Assembly (NCBI GenBank): GCA_026314275.1
Contig: CP111109.1
Coordinates: 3,658,001 to 3,722,000 of the forward strand
Direction: 5' to 3'
Length of the DNA stretch: 64,000 bases
DNA from: JAGOEY01 sp017997515
GTDB taxonomy: Bacteria > Pseudomonadota > Gammaproteobacteria > Burkholderiales > Burkholderiaceae_C
Position 1 is the stretch's first letter, and every line of letters begins with the position of its first letter. The position numbers and the translations under genes were made by a program. The notes beneath the pieces were generated by a model. That model saw only the letters and a list, made by a program, of their open reading frames with translations, ran no database searches and was not told the DNA's origin. Positions 17,901-25,712 of the stretch are shown here, piece after piece.

Positions 17901-19113
17901 TATGGACAGTGGTGATGCCAAAAACTGGGCCACCCAGGTCAGCGCGCGCCGCGAAGAACTCACACTCAAGGCGCTGTTCAACGAAGAGCTGGGCGTGGTG
18001 CTGCAGGTGCGCACGTCCGAGCGCAACGAAGTCATGCAAACCCTGCGTGACCATGGCCTGAGCAAACACAGCCATTTCGTCGGGAAGACGCGACCCGCAG
18101 GCTCCGATATCACTGTGGGTGTGGGTGAAGTGCAGGTCTGGCGCGACGCCAAACAGGTGTTCGGCGCAAGCCTGGAAGACCTGCACCAGGTGTGGGACTC
18201 GGTCAGCTGGAAGATTGCGCAGCAACGCGACAATCCCGCTTGCGCCGATGCAGAACACGCCGCGGTTGGTGCACTCAATAACCCCGGAGCGCACGTCCTG
18301 CTTGCGCCATCAGCTACTGAAAACGTAGCGGCGCCGTTTCTGAACCTGGCGCGTCCCCGCGTGGCGATCCTGCGAGAGCAGGGTGTCAACTCGCATGTGG
18401 AAATGGCTTACGCCTTCACCGAAGCCGGGTTTGAAGCCTACGACGTCCACATGACCGACCTGCAATCAGGCCGGGCCGATCTGGCCCACTTCAAGGGTGT
18501 GGTGGCCTGTGGCGGTTTCAGCTACGGCGACACGCTGGGCGCAGGCATTGGCTGGGCGCGCTCCATCACTTTCAACCCGGTGCTGGCCAGCCAGTTCCAG
18601 GCTTTCTTTGGCCGCAGCGACACTTTTGGTCTGGGCGTGTGCAACGGCTGCCAGATGTTTGCCGAGCTGGCGGACATCATCCCCGGTGCGGAAGCCTGGC
18701 CGCGCTTTACCACCAACCAGAGCGAGCGTTTTGAAGCCCGCCTGAGCATGGTCGAAGTGCTCGACTCGCCCAGCCTGTTCCTGCAAGGCATGGCTGGCAG
18801 CCGCCTGCCGATTGCCGTGGCGCACGGAGAAGGTTTTGCCAACTTCGCACGCCGTGGCAACCCTGCACAGGCCATCGCCGCAATGCGGTTTGTCGACAAC
18901 TTCGGTGCCGCCACCGAGGCCTACCCGTTCAACCCGAACGGCAGCCCGGATGGCCTGACCGCCGTGACCACCGCCGACGGCCGTTTCACCGCGATGATGC
19001 CGCACCCCGAGCGTGTGTTCCGCAACATCCAGATGAGCTGGACCAGCGGCGATAAAAGCGCCCACAGCCCGTGGATGCGTATCTGGCAAAACGCGCGCAA
19101 GTGGGTGGGGTGA
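14989..19113 (+). CDS. purL: Phosphoribosylformylglycinamidine synthase, large fused form PurL
   Basis: About 1374 residues from the GTG at 14989; ATG 14911 is another possible start, and neither is certain. PurL uses ATP and glutamine to convert FGAR to FGAM, step four of purine synthesis. Visible are the N-terminal PurS-like part with DFRARQLLPRLQ, the synthetase domain (FAQANSEHCRHKIFNADF, VETHNHPTAISPFPGA, GGEIRDEGATGRG), a second half with GKDSLSMRT, and a glutaminase domain with ACGGFSYGDTLGAG, catalytic Cys in VCNGCQMF and HPERVFR. It is longer than E. coli PurL (1295); residues 288-309, 617-642 and perhaps 1095-1114 are encoded by repeats. Confidence 0.95.
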   Translation: MTLPSPAHAPVVTLFDGENAPNALSDFRARQLLPRLQEVHDKVSGIAARFVHVVLSDTSPDAETRERLAALLSYGDPYEGPASGEVIVVTPRFGTVSPWASKATDIAHNCGLAVRRIERIVEYRITLKSGLLSKPSLDDAQRQQMAELLHDRMTESVLFDCTQATGLFSELQAAPMAYVDVLGGGRTALETANVQFGLALADDEMDYLVNAFTGLQRNPSDVELMMFAQANSEHCRHKIFNADFTIDGAAQAKSMFGMIRNTHQLAPQHTVVAYSDNASVMEGVQVERFIAKSTSSAQGQGVESYQKSSALNHILMKVETHNHPTAISPFPGASTGAGGEIRDEGATGRGSKPKAGLTGFTVSKLWPAEGDDFGKPGHIASALQIMTEGPLGGAAFNNEFGRPNLLGYFREYEQTITSDVDSIRRGYHKPIMIAGGLGTIDAGQTHKIEFPAGSLLIQLGGPGMRIGMGGSAASSMATGANAAELDFDSVQRGNPEIERRVQEVINHCWQQGDANPILAIHDVGAGGLSNAFPELTNDAGRGARFDLRKVPLEESGMSPKEIWSNESQERYVLAIAPDSLPQFQAFCERERCPFAVVGVATEERQLLLVDEGQATAARRAGPPQASEAPSGGSEDTSVPSVGVCVNMPMNVLLGKPPKMHRDVKTVARQFQPLNLTGVDLQKAAIGVLANPTVASKRFLITIGDRTVGGLTHRDQMVGPWQVPVADCAVTLADYKGFAGEAMAMGERTPLAALDAPASGRMAVAEAITNLLAAPIELPRVKLSANWMAACGDAGEDAALYETVRAVGMELCPALGISIPVGKDSLSMRTQWSDGADKKKVTSPVSLIVTAFATLADVRSTLTPQLDTTEADTTLVLVDLGAGRNRMAGSILAQTLGQSGDTVPDLDDPQQLVQLVNAVNTLRAQGRILAYHDRSDGGLFATVCEMAFAGNVGVALNVDMLVTEGDGISDSRMDSGDAKNWATQVSARREELTLKALFNEELGVVLQVRTSERNEVMQTLRDHGLSKHSHFVGKTRPAGSDITVGVGEVQVWRDAKQVFGASLEDLHQVWDSVSWKIAQQRDNPACADAEHAAVGALNNPGAHVLLAPSATENVAAPFLNLARPRVAILREQGVNSHVEMAYAFTEAGFEAYDVHMTDLQSGRADLAHFKGVVACGGFSYGDTLGAGIGWARSITFNPVLASQFQAFFGRSDTFGLGVCNGCQMFAELADIIPGAEAWPRFTTNQSERFEARLSMVEVLDSPSLFLQGMAGSRLPIAVAHGEGFANFARRGNPAQAIAAMRFVDNFGAATEAYPFNPNGSPDGLTAVTTADGRFTAMMPHPERVFRNIQMSWTSGDKSAHSPWMRIWQNARKWVG
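15850..15916 (+). repeat. Family B repeat in frame inside purL (first)
   Basis: Left arm TTATAGCCAAATCGACCTCC followed by AGCGCACAAG, and right arm AAAGCTATCAAAAGAGTAG, match intergenic copies. It encodes residues about 288-309, just before the conserved HILMKVETHNHP segment, where E. coli PurL has a similar but shorter stretch. Confidence 0.75.
16838..16915 (+). repeat. Family C repeat in frame inside purL
   Basis: A GC-rich segment with the near-palindrome GCCCCCTCGGGGGGC, preceded by GGGCCGCCCCAAGCAAGCGA and followed by GTGCCGAGCGTGGGGG. I recognise this type as a common intergenic repeat of Comamonadaceae. Here it encodes a low-complexity peptide of about 26 residues (AGPPQASEAPSGGSEDTS), between the second synthetase segment and the conserved MNVLLGKPPKMHRDV. 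Confidence 0.7.
18272..18332 (+). repeat. Candidate second family B repeat inside purL
   Basis: The right arm GCGCCATCAGCTACTGAAAA resembles GCGCAAGCAGCTATCAAAAT, followed by CGTAGC. The left arm is weak. The encoded stretch aligns with normal PurL sequence (NPG..V..L....E.VAAPF), so this could be a short replacement or a coincidence. Confidence 0.3.
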
Positions 19114-19120
19114 TTTTGCA

Positions 19121-19223
19121 CACCCCCAGGCTGCGCGGACTTCGTTCCGCTGCTCCTTCCCCCTTGCAGGGGGCGATGCGAGCGGCCTGGCAAAGCCAGT
19201 TCCGCCGCATCTGCTGGAAGGGG
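19121..19223 (+). repeat. Family A structured repeat, copy A4
   Basis: Forward copy starting 7 nt after the purL stop. Stem I is GCGGACTTCGTTCCGC, the central hairpin CCCCCTTGCAGGGGG, and stem III is the best paired of all: outer GATGCG/CGCATC, middle GCGG/CCGC, inner CTGGC/GCCAG around AAA. Likely marks the 3' end of the purL transcript. Confidence 0.92.
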
Positions 19224-19325
19224 CACACGTCTCATGCGGTGTGTGTTTGTCTTGCTCCCTCTCCCGGGTTGGGGTGAGGGCCCACGGCCTGTCTATGATT
19301 TGCTGAATTTTCAATAAGGAATCTT

Positions 19326-20243
<918 letters not shown>

Positions 20244-20262
20244 ACATCTGCTCCGCAGCTGC

Positions 20263-20733
20263 TTAGCTGACGTCTTCGGGCAAATCCCTGGGGGCCACCA
20301 GTTCTGCGGGCGGTTTGACCAGCAACACCGGCACTGGCGACGCATGGGCGAGGGACTGCGACACGGAGCCCTGCAGCGCACTCAGCAAAGCACCACTGCT
20401 GCGGCTTCCCATGACCACCAGTTCACAGCCCTGTTCTTCAATCAGGTCTACCAGCGCATGCACAGGGTCCCCGGTGGCGACTGCCGTTGCGTAGGGAATG
20501 CCAGCTTGTTCCAGCAGTTGCTGTGCGGCCTGCAGCACATGTTCACCGGCGGCATAACTGATGTCGTCCAGCGCCGCAGGGTCGGGCAGGGTCACCATTT
20601 CATAGAGGCTGGCGGGCTCCTGCACATTGGCCAGCAGGAACTGTGCTTGTAACCCCTCACGCACCAGCCGGATGGCAAAACGCACTTCGTGTAAGGACAG
20701 CTCGGACCCATCGATGGGGAGAAGAATCTTCAT
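20263..20733 (-). CDS. Universal stress protein, UspA family
   Basis: A 156-residue single Usp domain beginning MKILLPIDGSELSLHEVRFA, with a C-terminal phosphate loop VVMGSRSSGALLSALQGSVS that resembles ATP-binding Usp proteins (G..G, then GS). Such proteins bind ATP and act in stress survival. The ATG at 20733 is chosen because the family starts at this motif. It is divergent from the neighbouring membrane protein gene. Confidence 0.92.
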   Translation of the reverse strand: MKILLPIDGSELSLHEVRFAIRLVREGLQAQFLLANVQEPASLYEMVTLPDPAALDDISYAAGEHVLQAAQQLLEQAGIPYATAVATGDPVHALVDLIEEQGCELVVMGSRSSGALLSALQGSVSQSLAHASPVPVLLVKPPAELVAPRDLPEDVS

Positions 20734-20812
20734 GGTGTGCCTCCGTTGGAACAAGGCCCCAGTGTGGGCCAGAAGTGGTGTTGTGTCACGCAGCGTAGGG
20801 TATGGTTACGGT

Positions 20813-21601
20813 GTGAAAAACCCTCGCATCCACCGCCCAACTTCGCCTGTTGCCCCCACGGCCCACACCACCCGTTTTGGCATGGTTGATGCCCTGCGGG
20901 GCGTGGCCGTGTTGTGGATGACGCTGTACCACTTTGCCTATGACCTGAGCCACTTTGCTTACTGGCCGCAGGACTTTCGCGCCGACCCGGTGTGGACCTG
21001 GCAACGCACGGCCATCGTGAGCATGTTCCTTTTTTGCGCGGGCCTGGGGCAGGCCATTGCTGTGCACCAGGGGCAGAGCTGGCAACGCTTCTGGCGGCGA
21101 TGGGCGCAGGTGGCTGGCTGTGCGGTGCTGGTGAGTGTGGCGTCGTATGGGATGTTCCCGCGCAGCTTTATCTACTTTGGTGTGTTACACGGCATGGCGG
21201 TGATGCTGATCATCGCCCGGCTGACCGCAGGCTGGGGCGTTTGGCTCTGGCCGCTTGGGGCATTGGCCATTGCCTCCAAATTCGCGGCGCAGGCCCTGCT
21301 GGGCACGGGTGAGGTGGCCAGCGTTTTTAACGCCATCCCGCTGAACATCCTGGGCTGGGTGACCCGCAACCCGTTCACCGAAGACTATGTGCCGCTGTTC
21401 CCCTGGCTGGGTGTGGTGTGGTGGGGCCTGGCGGCGGGGCAGTGGCTGCTGCGCACACACCCGCAAGCCTTGTCTCGCCCCTTGCCCCGGTTTGCTGCCA
21501 TCCCAGCGTGGCTGGGCCGCTGGAGCCTGAGCTGGTACATGCTGCACCAACCGGTGCTGATGGGTATGTTGATGGCCGTGGGGTGGGTCATGGGCCGCTA
21601 A
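20813..21601 (+). CDS. DUF1624 (heparan-alpha-glucosaminide N-acetyltransferase-like) membrane protein
   Basis: A protein of about 262 residues from a GTG at 20813; no ATG gives a full family N-terminus, though ATG 20881 is possible. RFGMVDALRGVAVLWMTLYHFAYD is the typical first helix of the DUF1624/YeiB acyltransferase group with its conserved Asp, Arg and His, and about seven helices follow. The C-terminal SLSWYMLHQPVLMGML is also typical. Bacterial members are of unknown substrate; acetyl or acyl transfer across the membrane is inferred. Confidence 0.8.
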   Translation: MKNPRIHRPTSPVAPTAHTTRFGMVDALRGVAVLWMTLYHFAYDLSHFAYWPQDFRADPVWTWQRTAIVSMFLFCAGLGQAIAVHQGQSWQRFWRRWAQVAGCAVLVSVASYGMFPRSFIYFGVLHGMAVMLIIARLTAGWGVWLWPLGALAIASKFAAQALLGTGEVASVFNAIPLNILGWVTRNPFTEDYVPLFPWLGVVWWGLAAGQWLLRTHPQALSRPLPRFAAIPAWLGRWSLSWYMLHQPVLMGMLMAVGWVMGR

Positions 21602-21613
21602 TCAGTCGCCCAT

Positions 21614-21637
21614 AAAAAACGCGGCCGAAGCCGCGTT
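21614..21637 (-). terminator. Rho-independent terminator for the parvulin gene
   Basis: AACGCGGC and GCCGCGTT pair around a UUCG loop on the minus strand, followed by six T residues. It lies downstream of the parvulin gene beyond family A copy A5, and may also stop plus-strand transcripts of the DUF1624 gene, although that side lacks a T run. Confidence 0.75.
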
Positions 21638-21675
21638 AAATTGTTGCATGGACTCAGTACAGGACAGGTACTTCT

Positions 21676-21770
21676 TCCAGCAGACACCGCAGAACCGGCT
21701 TTGCCGGGCTGCTGGTGGAGCCCCCTGCAAGGGGGTTGGCGCTTACACGAAGTGAATAAGCCTGGGGGTG
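21676..21770 (-). repeat. Family A structured repeat, copy A5
   Basis: Relative to the minus-strand parvulin gene this is a forward copy starting 7 nt after its stop codon. Stem I differs in sequence but still pairs (GCTTA/TAAGC and CAC/GTG around TTC). The central hairpin is unchanged, and stem III has inner CCGGC/GCCGG, middle GCAG/CTGC and outer CACC/GGTG. Confidence 0.88.
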
Positions 21771-21777
21771 TGCCTAA

Positions 21778-22560
21778 TTACTCCACCTTGGCTTTGGCGC
21801 GCAGTTCGTCCTGGTACTTGGCCATCATCTGCTGTTGCAGTTGTTGTGCGATTTGGGGTTTCACTTCTTCCAGCTTGGGCAGTTCGGCCTGGCGCACATC
21901 GTCCAGGCGGATGACGTGGTAACCAAACTGGCTCTTCACGGGCGTGTCGGTCAGCTGGCCCTTGGTGAGCTTGAGCAGGGCTTCGGTGAACTCGGGCACG
22001 TAGCTGCGCGGGTTGGCCCAGTCGAGGTCACCACCGTTGACGGCGGAGCCTGGGTCTTTGGACTGCTTCTTGGCGATGTCTTCAAACTTGGCACCCTTTT
22101 TGATGCGGGCAATGATGTCCTTGGCGTCGGCTTCTTTTTCGACCAGGATATGGCGCGCCTTGAATTCCTTGCCGCTGTTGGCCGCCACGAACTTGTCGTA
22201 TTCGGCCTTGATGGCTTCGTCCGTGACGGGGTTCTTTTTCTGCCAGTCCATGAACAGTTCACGGATCAGGATGGTTTCGCGGGCCAGGGCCAGTTGGGTC
22301 TTGTAGTCTTCCGTGGCATCCAGGCCTTTTTTCTGGGCTTCTTGCAGGAAGATCTCGCGGGCGATGATTTCGTCCTTGAGCTGGCCTTCCATGTCAGGCG
22401 TGACAGGGCGACCGGCCTTGGCCATTTGCTGGGCCATGGCGTCCATACGGGCCTTGGGCACGGCTTTTCCGTTCACAACGGCAAGGTTTTGTGCCAGCGC
22501 GGGGAGGGCCAGCGTCATGACGGTGGCAGCCGCAATGCCGGACAAGAATTTTTTATGCAT
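21778..22560 (-). CDS. Periplasmic peptidyl-prolyl isomerase, parvulin type
   Basis: A 260-residue protein with a signal peptide (MHKKFLSGIAAATVMTLALP, then ALAQ), a helical N-terminal chaperone part (residues 25-130) and one parvulin domain at about 133-223 (FKARHILVEKEADAK, DPGSAVNGGDLDW, QFGYHVIRLDD). It should catalyse proline isomerisation in exported proteins, like PrsA or SurA. The ATG at 22560 has a good AAGGA site. It is the last gene of a minus-strand row with bolA and yciB. Confidence 0.93.
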   Translation of the reverse strand: MHKKFLSGIAAATVMTLALPALAQNLAVVNGKAVPKARMDAMAQQMAKAGRPVTPDMEGQLKDEIIAREIFLQEAQKKGLDATEDYKTQLALARETILIRELFMDWQKKNPVTDEAIKAEYDKFVAANSGKEFKARHILVEKEADAKDIIARIKKGAKFEDIAKKQSKDPGSAVNGGDLDWANPRSYVPEFTEALLKLTKGQLTDTPVKSQFGYHVIRLDDVRQAELPKLEEVKPQIAQQLQQQMMAKYQDELRAKAKVE

Positions 22561-22690
22561 GGTTTTCCTTGAAAGATAAACGGGGAGAAACAGAGGGAGG
22601 GAGTTTGGACTGGCAATGGGTGTCAAAGTTCTGGCATATCGCACTGCCCACTGTCCACAGCTTGGTGGCACGCGGCGTGTTTTTACTGGC

Positions 22691-22966
22691 TCAGACCACT
22701 TCAATGGCTATCGCGTGTACACCCTGGTCGATGAAATCTTGCAGCGCATCATACACAAGCCGATGGCGCGCCACGCGGGGCTGGCCGGTGAACAGAGGGG
22801 AGCCGATACGCACCCTGAAATGGCTGCCAAACAGGCCCCCGTTGGAGCCCGCATGGCCCGCGTGGGCGGCACTTTCGTCCAGCACTTCGAGCTGGGTGGG
22901 TTGCAGCACATCTTGCAAACGTTGTTGCATGGCAGTCGCCAATTGGTCGAGTGGCACGGTGCTCAT
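22691..22966 (-). CDS. bolA: BolA family protein
   Basis: A 91-residue protein (MSTVPLDQLATAMQQRLQDV) of BolA length. The second half holds the class II KH-like fold with HFRVRIGSPLFTGQPRVARH and VYDALQDFI, and His in the putative Fe-S ligand positions. BolA proteins pair with monothiol glutaredoxins and influence Fe-S handling and cell shape. The start overlaps the yciB stop by 4 nt, a frequent betaproteobacterial pairing. Confidence 0.93.
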   Translation of the reverse strand: MSTVPLDQLATAMQQRLQDVLQPTQLEVLDESAAHAGHAGSNGGLFGSHFRVRIGSPLFTGQPRVARHRLVYDALQDFIDQGVHAIAIEVV

Positions 22967-23595
22967 GCGTCGCCTGCTTCGTCCGACTTCATGTATTTGC
23001 TGAGGTAGAGCGCCTGCAGGATCACAAACAGCACCATCAGGCCCATGCCACCAAACAGCTTGAAGTTGACCCAGGTGTCGGTGTTGAAGTTGAATGCCAC
23101 CCACAGGTTGAGCACCCCCATTACCGCGAAGAACCCTGCCCAGCTGCAGTTGAGAACACGCCAAACGCTGTCGGGCAACTCCATCTGTGCGCCCATCAGC
23201 GACTTGATGAAGTTCTTCTGGAAGAACACCTGCCCGATGAGCAAAGCGCCGCCCATCACCCAGTACAGCACGGAGGGTTTCCACTTGATGAAAGATTCGC
23301 TGTGGAAGTAGATGGTGGCACCGCCCAGCACTGTCACCAGCGCCAAGCTGATCCAAAGCATGGTCTCGACCTTTTTGCCTCTGGCTTTGAGCCAGATAAT
23401 TTGCGCCAAGGTGGCCACGATGACGACGACGGTGGCCAAGAGAACAGGGGCCTCAGCAGGGCCGACAACGCCGCCGGACACCATAAATCCGAGCCACTGC
23501 GTGGCAGTTTCTGCAGCCCATTCCTTCTGGCCTTCGGCGTACTTGAACATGCCAAAGAAGAGGGCAATAGGCAGGAAATCAAAGAGAATTTTCAT
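22963..23595 (-). CDS. yciB: Septation protein A (YciB/IspZ)
   Basis: A 210-residue inner-membrane protein starting MKILFDFLPIALFFGMFKY, the diagnostic YciB N-terminus. About five to six helices follow, with TIYFHSESFIKWKPSVLYW and GFFAVMGVLNLWVAFNF as conserved segments. It is implicated in cell-envelope integrity and septation. It is translationally coupled to bolA downstream; msrB lies 47 bp upstream. Confidence 0.95.
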   Translation of the reverse strand: MKILFDFLPIALFFGMFKYAEGQKEWAAETATQWLGFMVSGGVVGPAEAPVLLATVVVIVATLAQIIWLKARGKKVETMLWISLALVTVLGGATIYFHSESFIKWKPSVLYWVMGGALLIGQVFFQKNFIKSLMGAQMELPDSVWRVLNCSWAGFFAVMGVLNLWVAFNFNTDTWVNFKLFGGMGLMVLFVILQALYLSKYMKSDEAGDA

Positions 23596-23618
23596 GGCGG
23601 GATTATCAATGCTGCTGC

Positions 23619-23638
23619 GGGCTGCTCTGCAGCAGCCC
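23619..23638. other. Hairpin between msrB and yciB
   Basis: GGGCTGCT and AGCAGCCC form an 8-bp stem with a 4-nt loop. No T run follows on either strand, so it is probably an intercistronic structure rather than a terminator. Confidence 0.35.
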
Positions 23639-23642
23639 TCTG

Positions 23643-24047
23643 TTATTTGGGGCTGAAATCCAGTGATGCGGAGTTCATGCAGTAGCGCAGGCCCGTATCG
23701 GTCGGGCCGTCTTCAAACACATGGCCCAGGTGGGCATCGCACTGGGCGCACACCGTTTCCGTGCGCACCATGCCGTGGCTCACGTCGCGGATTTCGCGGA
23801 TCGCGCCCGAAATCGCCAGTGAAAAGCTGGGCCAGCCGCAGCCCGCATCGAACTTGGTGTGGGCATCAAACAGCTTGGCCCCGCAGCAGATGCAGTGGTA
23901 GGAGCCATCGGCCCAGAAGGCCTCGTATTTGCCGGTGAACGGCCGCTCTGTGGCGGCGTGCCGGGTGACGTTGAAGGCGACGGGCTCGGCACCTTTCTCG
24001 GTCAGCAGGGCTTTCCATTCGGTATCGGTTTTGGTGATGTGGGTCAT
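23643..24047 (-). CDS. msrB: Peptide-methionine (R)-S-oxide reductase MsrB
   Basis: A 134-residue protein starting MTHITKTDTEWKALL. It reduces methionine-R-sulfoxide. Zn ligands CICCGAK and CAQCDAH, the substrate segment GCGWPSF and the catalytic cysteine in RYCMNSASLDF are all present. The ATG at 24047 follows GGGAACC; longer starts are rejected for lack of family match. It lies 13 bp downstream of selO, so the two are likely cotranscribed as redox-repair genes. Confidence 0.96.
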   Translation of the reverse strand: MTHITKTDTEWKALLTEKGAEPVAFNVTRHAATERPFTGKYEAFWADGSYHCICCGAKLFDAHTKFDAGCGWPSFSLAISGAIREIRDVSHGMVRTETVCAQCDAHLGHVFEDGPTDTGLRYCMNSASLDFSPK

Positions 24048-24060
24048 GGGGTGGTTCCCT

Positions 24061-25563
24061 TCAAGAGGAGCAGCTGATTTCGATACTGGACGCCCAGTCG
24101 GGCGGAAAGTCGGCAAATGCGTCAAAACCGGGGTGTTCTTCACATGGGGCCGCAAGCAAACGCTGCAAGGTCGCCACGCCGGAAAAATCCTTGCTGTGTG
24201 CTTGCCGGATGGCCTGTTCACCCAGGTGGTTGCGCAGCACGAATTTGGGGTTGGTTTTTAGCATCAAATCGGCACTTTGCGCACTGTCCACGTGCGCAGT
24301 GCGCTCTGAATACTGTAGCAACCAGGTGTCAAAGGCGTTGCCATCCACAAACAGGTCGCGCACGGTGGCCAGTGGCGCACCGGCCACGTGGTGCGAGAGG
24401 CGGCGCCAGAAGATGGTGTAGTCGGTCTGCTCGCGGGCCAGCAACTGCAGGGTGGCGTCTACCAGCGCGACATCGTTGGTGCGGCTGTCCAGCAGGCCCA
24501 GTTTGGCGGCCATACGCGCCACAAATTGCTGGGGAAACACGGTTTTGTACGACTCCAGTGCCGCCATGGCCTGCTCCTGGTCTGCCATCAGCGGCAGCAG
24601 CGCCTGGGCCAGGCAGAACAGGTTCCAGTACGCCACGTTGGGCTGCTGGTTAAAGGCGTAGCGGCCCTGGGTGTCGCTGTGGTTGCAGACATGGGCGGGG
24701 TTAAAGCCGTCCAGAAACTGAAACGGGCCGTAGTCGATGGTCAGGCCCAGGATGCTCATGTTGTCGGTGTTCATCACGCCGTGGCAAAAGCCCACCGCCT
24801 GCCACTGCGCCACCATCACCGCCGTGCGTTCACTCACAGCCTCCAGCAGCGCGGCATAGGGGTTGCCTGCAAACTTGTCGGTGCTGCGGCAGGCGGGGTA
24901 ATAGCGGTCAATGACGTAGTCGGCCAGGGTGCGCAGCGGCTCGATCTGGTTCCGCGCCGAGAAATGCTCGAAATGGCCAAAACGGATAAAGCTGGGGGCC
25001 ACGCGGGTGACGACGGCTGCGGTTTCCAGCTCTTCGCGGTACACGGGCGCGTCGGAGCCGGTCACACACAGGGCCCGGGTGGTGGCAATACCCAGCGCGT
25101 GTACCGCCTCGCTGCACAAAAACTCGCGGATACTAGAGCGCAGCACCGCGCGGCCGTCGCCCATGCGGGAGTAGGGCGTGCGGCCTGCGCCTTTGAACTG
25201 CACCTCCAGCCCGCCCGCCGCCGGGCTTGCCACTTCCCCCAGCAGAATGGCACGCCCGTCACCCAGCTGGCCCGCCCACACACCAAACTGGTGGCCGCTG
25301 TAGACACTGGCCAGCGGCTGCGTGCCGGTGATGGGGGTGTTGCCGGTGAAGGCTGCGGCGCCTTCTGGGGAGGCCAGCCAGTGTGATGCCAGACCGAGCA
25401 ATTCGGCAGTGGACGCGCTGGTGCCGACCCAGTAGGGCGCGGGCAGAGGGCTGGGCTGCAGGCGGGTTGAGAAATCGGAGCCCAAATCAGCAAAGGGGTT
25501 CGACCAGGCCAGGCCCAGGTCGACACCGGCGGGGGTTTCTACAGAATCCAGGGCCTTGTTCAT
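24061..25563 (-). CDS. selO: Protein adenylyltransferase SelO (YdiU/UPF0061)
   Basis: A 500-residue pseudokinase-fold enzyme that AMPylates proteins and takes part in redox defence. Family segments are ASVYSGHQFGVWAGQLGDGR, LEVQFKGAGRTPYSR, GRAVLRSSIREFLCSEA, GVMNTDNMSILGLTIDYGPF and the C-terminal NPKFVLRNHL. The ATG at 25563 starts the conserved N-terminal part; upstream codons look noncoding. Residues about 414-436, in a variable region before NPKFVLRNHL, coincide with a candidate family B repeat. Confidence 0.94.
   Translation of the reverse strand: MNKALDSVETPAGVDLGLAWSNPFADLGSDFSTRLQPSPLPAPYWVGTSASTAELLGLASHWLASPEGAAAFTGNTPITGTQPLASVYSGHQFGVWAGQLGDGRAILLGEVASPAAGGLEVQFKGAGRTPYSRMGDGRAVLRSSIREFLCSEAVHALGIATTRALCVTGSDAPVYREELETAAVVTRVAPSFIRFGHFEHFSARNQIEPLRTLADYVIDRYYPACRSTDKFAGNPYAALLEAVSERTAVMVAQWQAVGFCHGVMNTDNMSILGLTIDYGPFQFLDGFNPAHVCNHSDTQGRYAFNQQPNVAYWNLFCLAQALLPLMADQEQAMAALESYKTVFPQQFVARMAAKLGLLDSRTNDVALVDATLQLLAREQTDYTIFWRRLSHHVAGAPLATVRDLFVDGNAFDTWLLQYSERTAHVDSAQSADLMLKTNPKFVLRNHLGEQAIRQAHSKDFSGVATLQRLLAAPCEEHPGFDAFADFPPDWASSIEISCSS
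24256..24324 (+). repeat. Candidate family B repeat inside selO
   Basis: TTTAGCATCAAATCGGCA and, 40 bp on, GCGCTCTGAATACTGTAGCA resemble the two arms of the repeat (compare the waaA right arm). The centre has an extra GCGCACTG/CAGTGCGC-like pairing. Reading frame stays open on the minus strand. Confidence 0.4.
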
Positions 25564-25712
25564 GCGGGGATTGTCTCGCACACGCTTCAACCCGTGATGG
25601 CAGAAGGCCTTGTCCTTCAGCGGACAGTCTTCGGGCATTCCCGCTGCGTTTTTCCTCCGTATTGGGCAATACTCGGGGTCTATTTCAATCCCAATCCACA
25701 AGGAGTTGACCG

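Noticed and set aside
15394..18294. Two long minus-strand open frames opposite purL
   Set aside because: They lie entirely within the purL coding region, with composition typical of antisense frames.
20627..20812. Longer start for the DUF1624 protein
   Set aside because: It would run antisense through the start of the usp gene and gives no family-like sequence.
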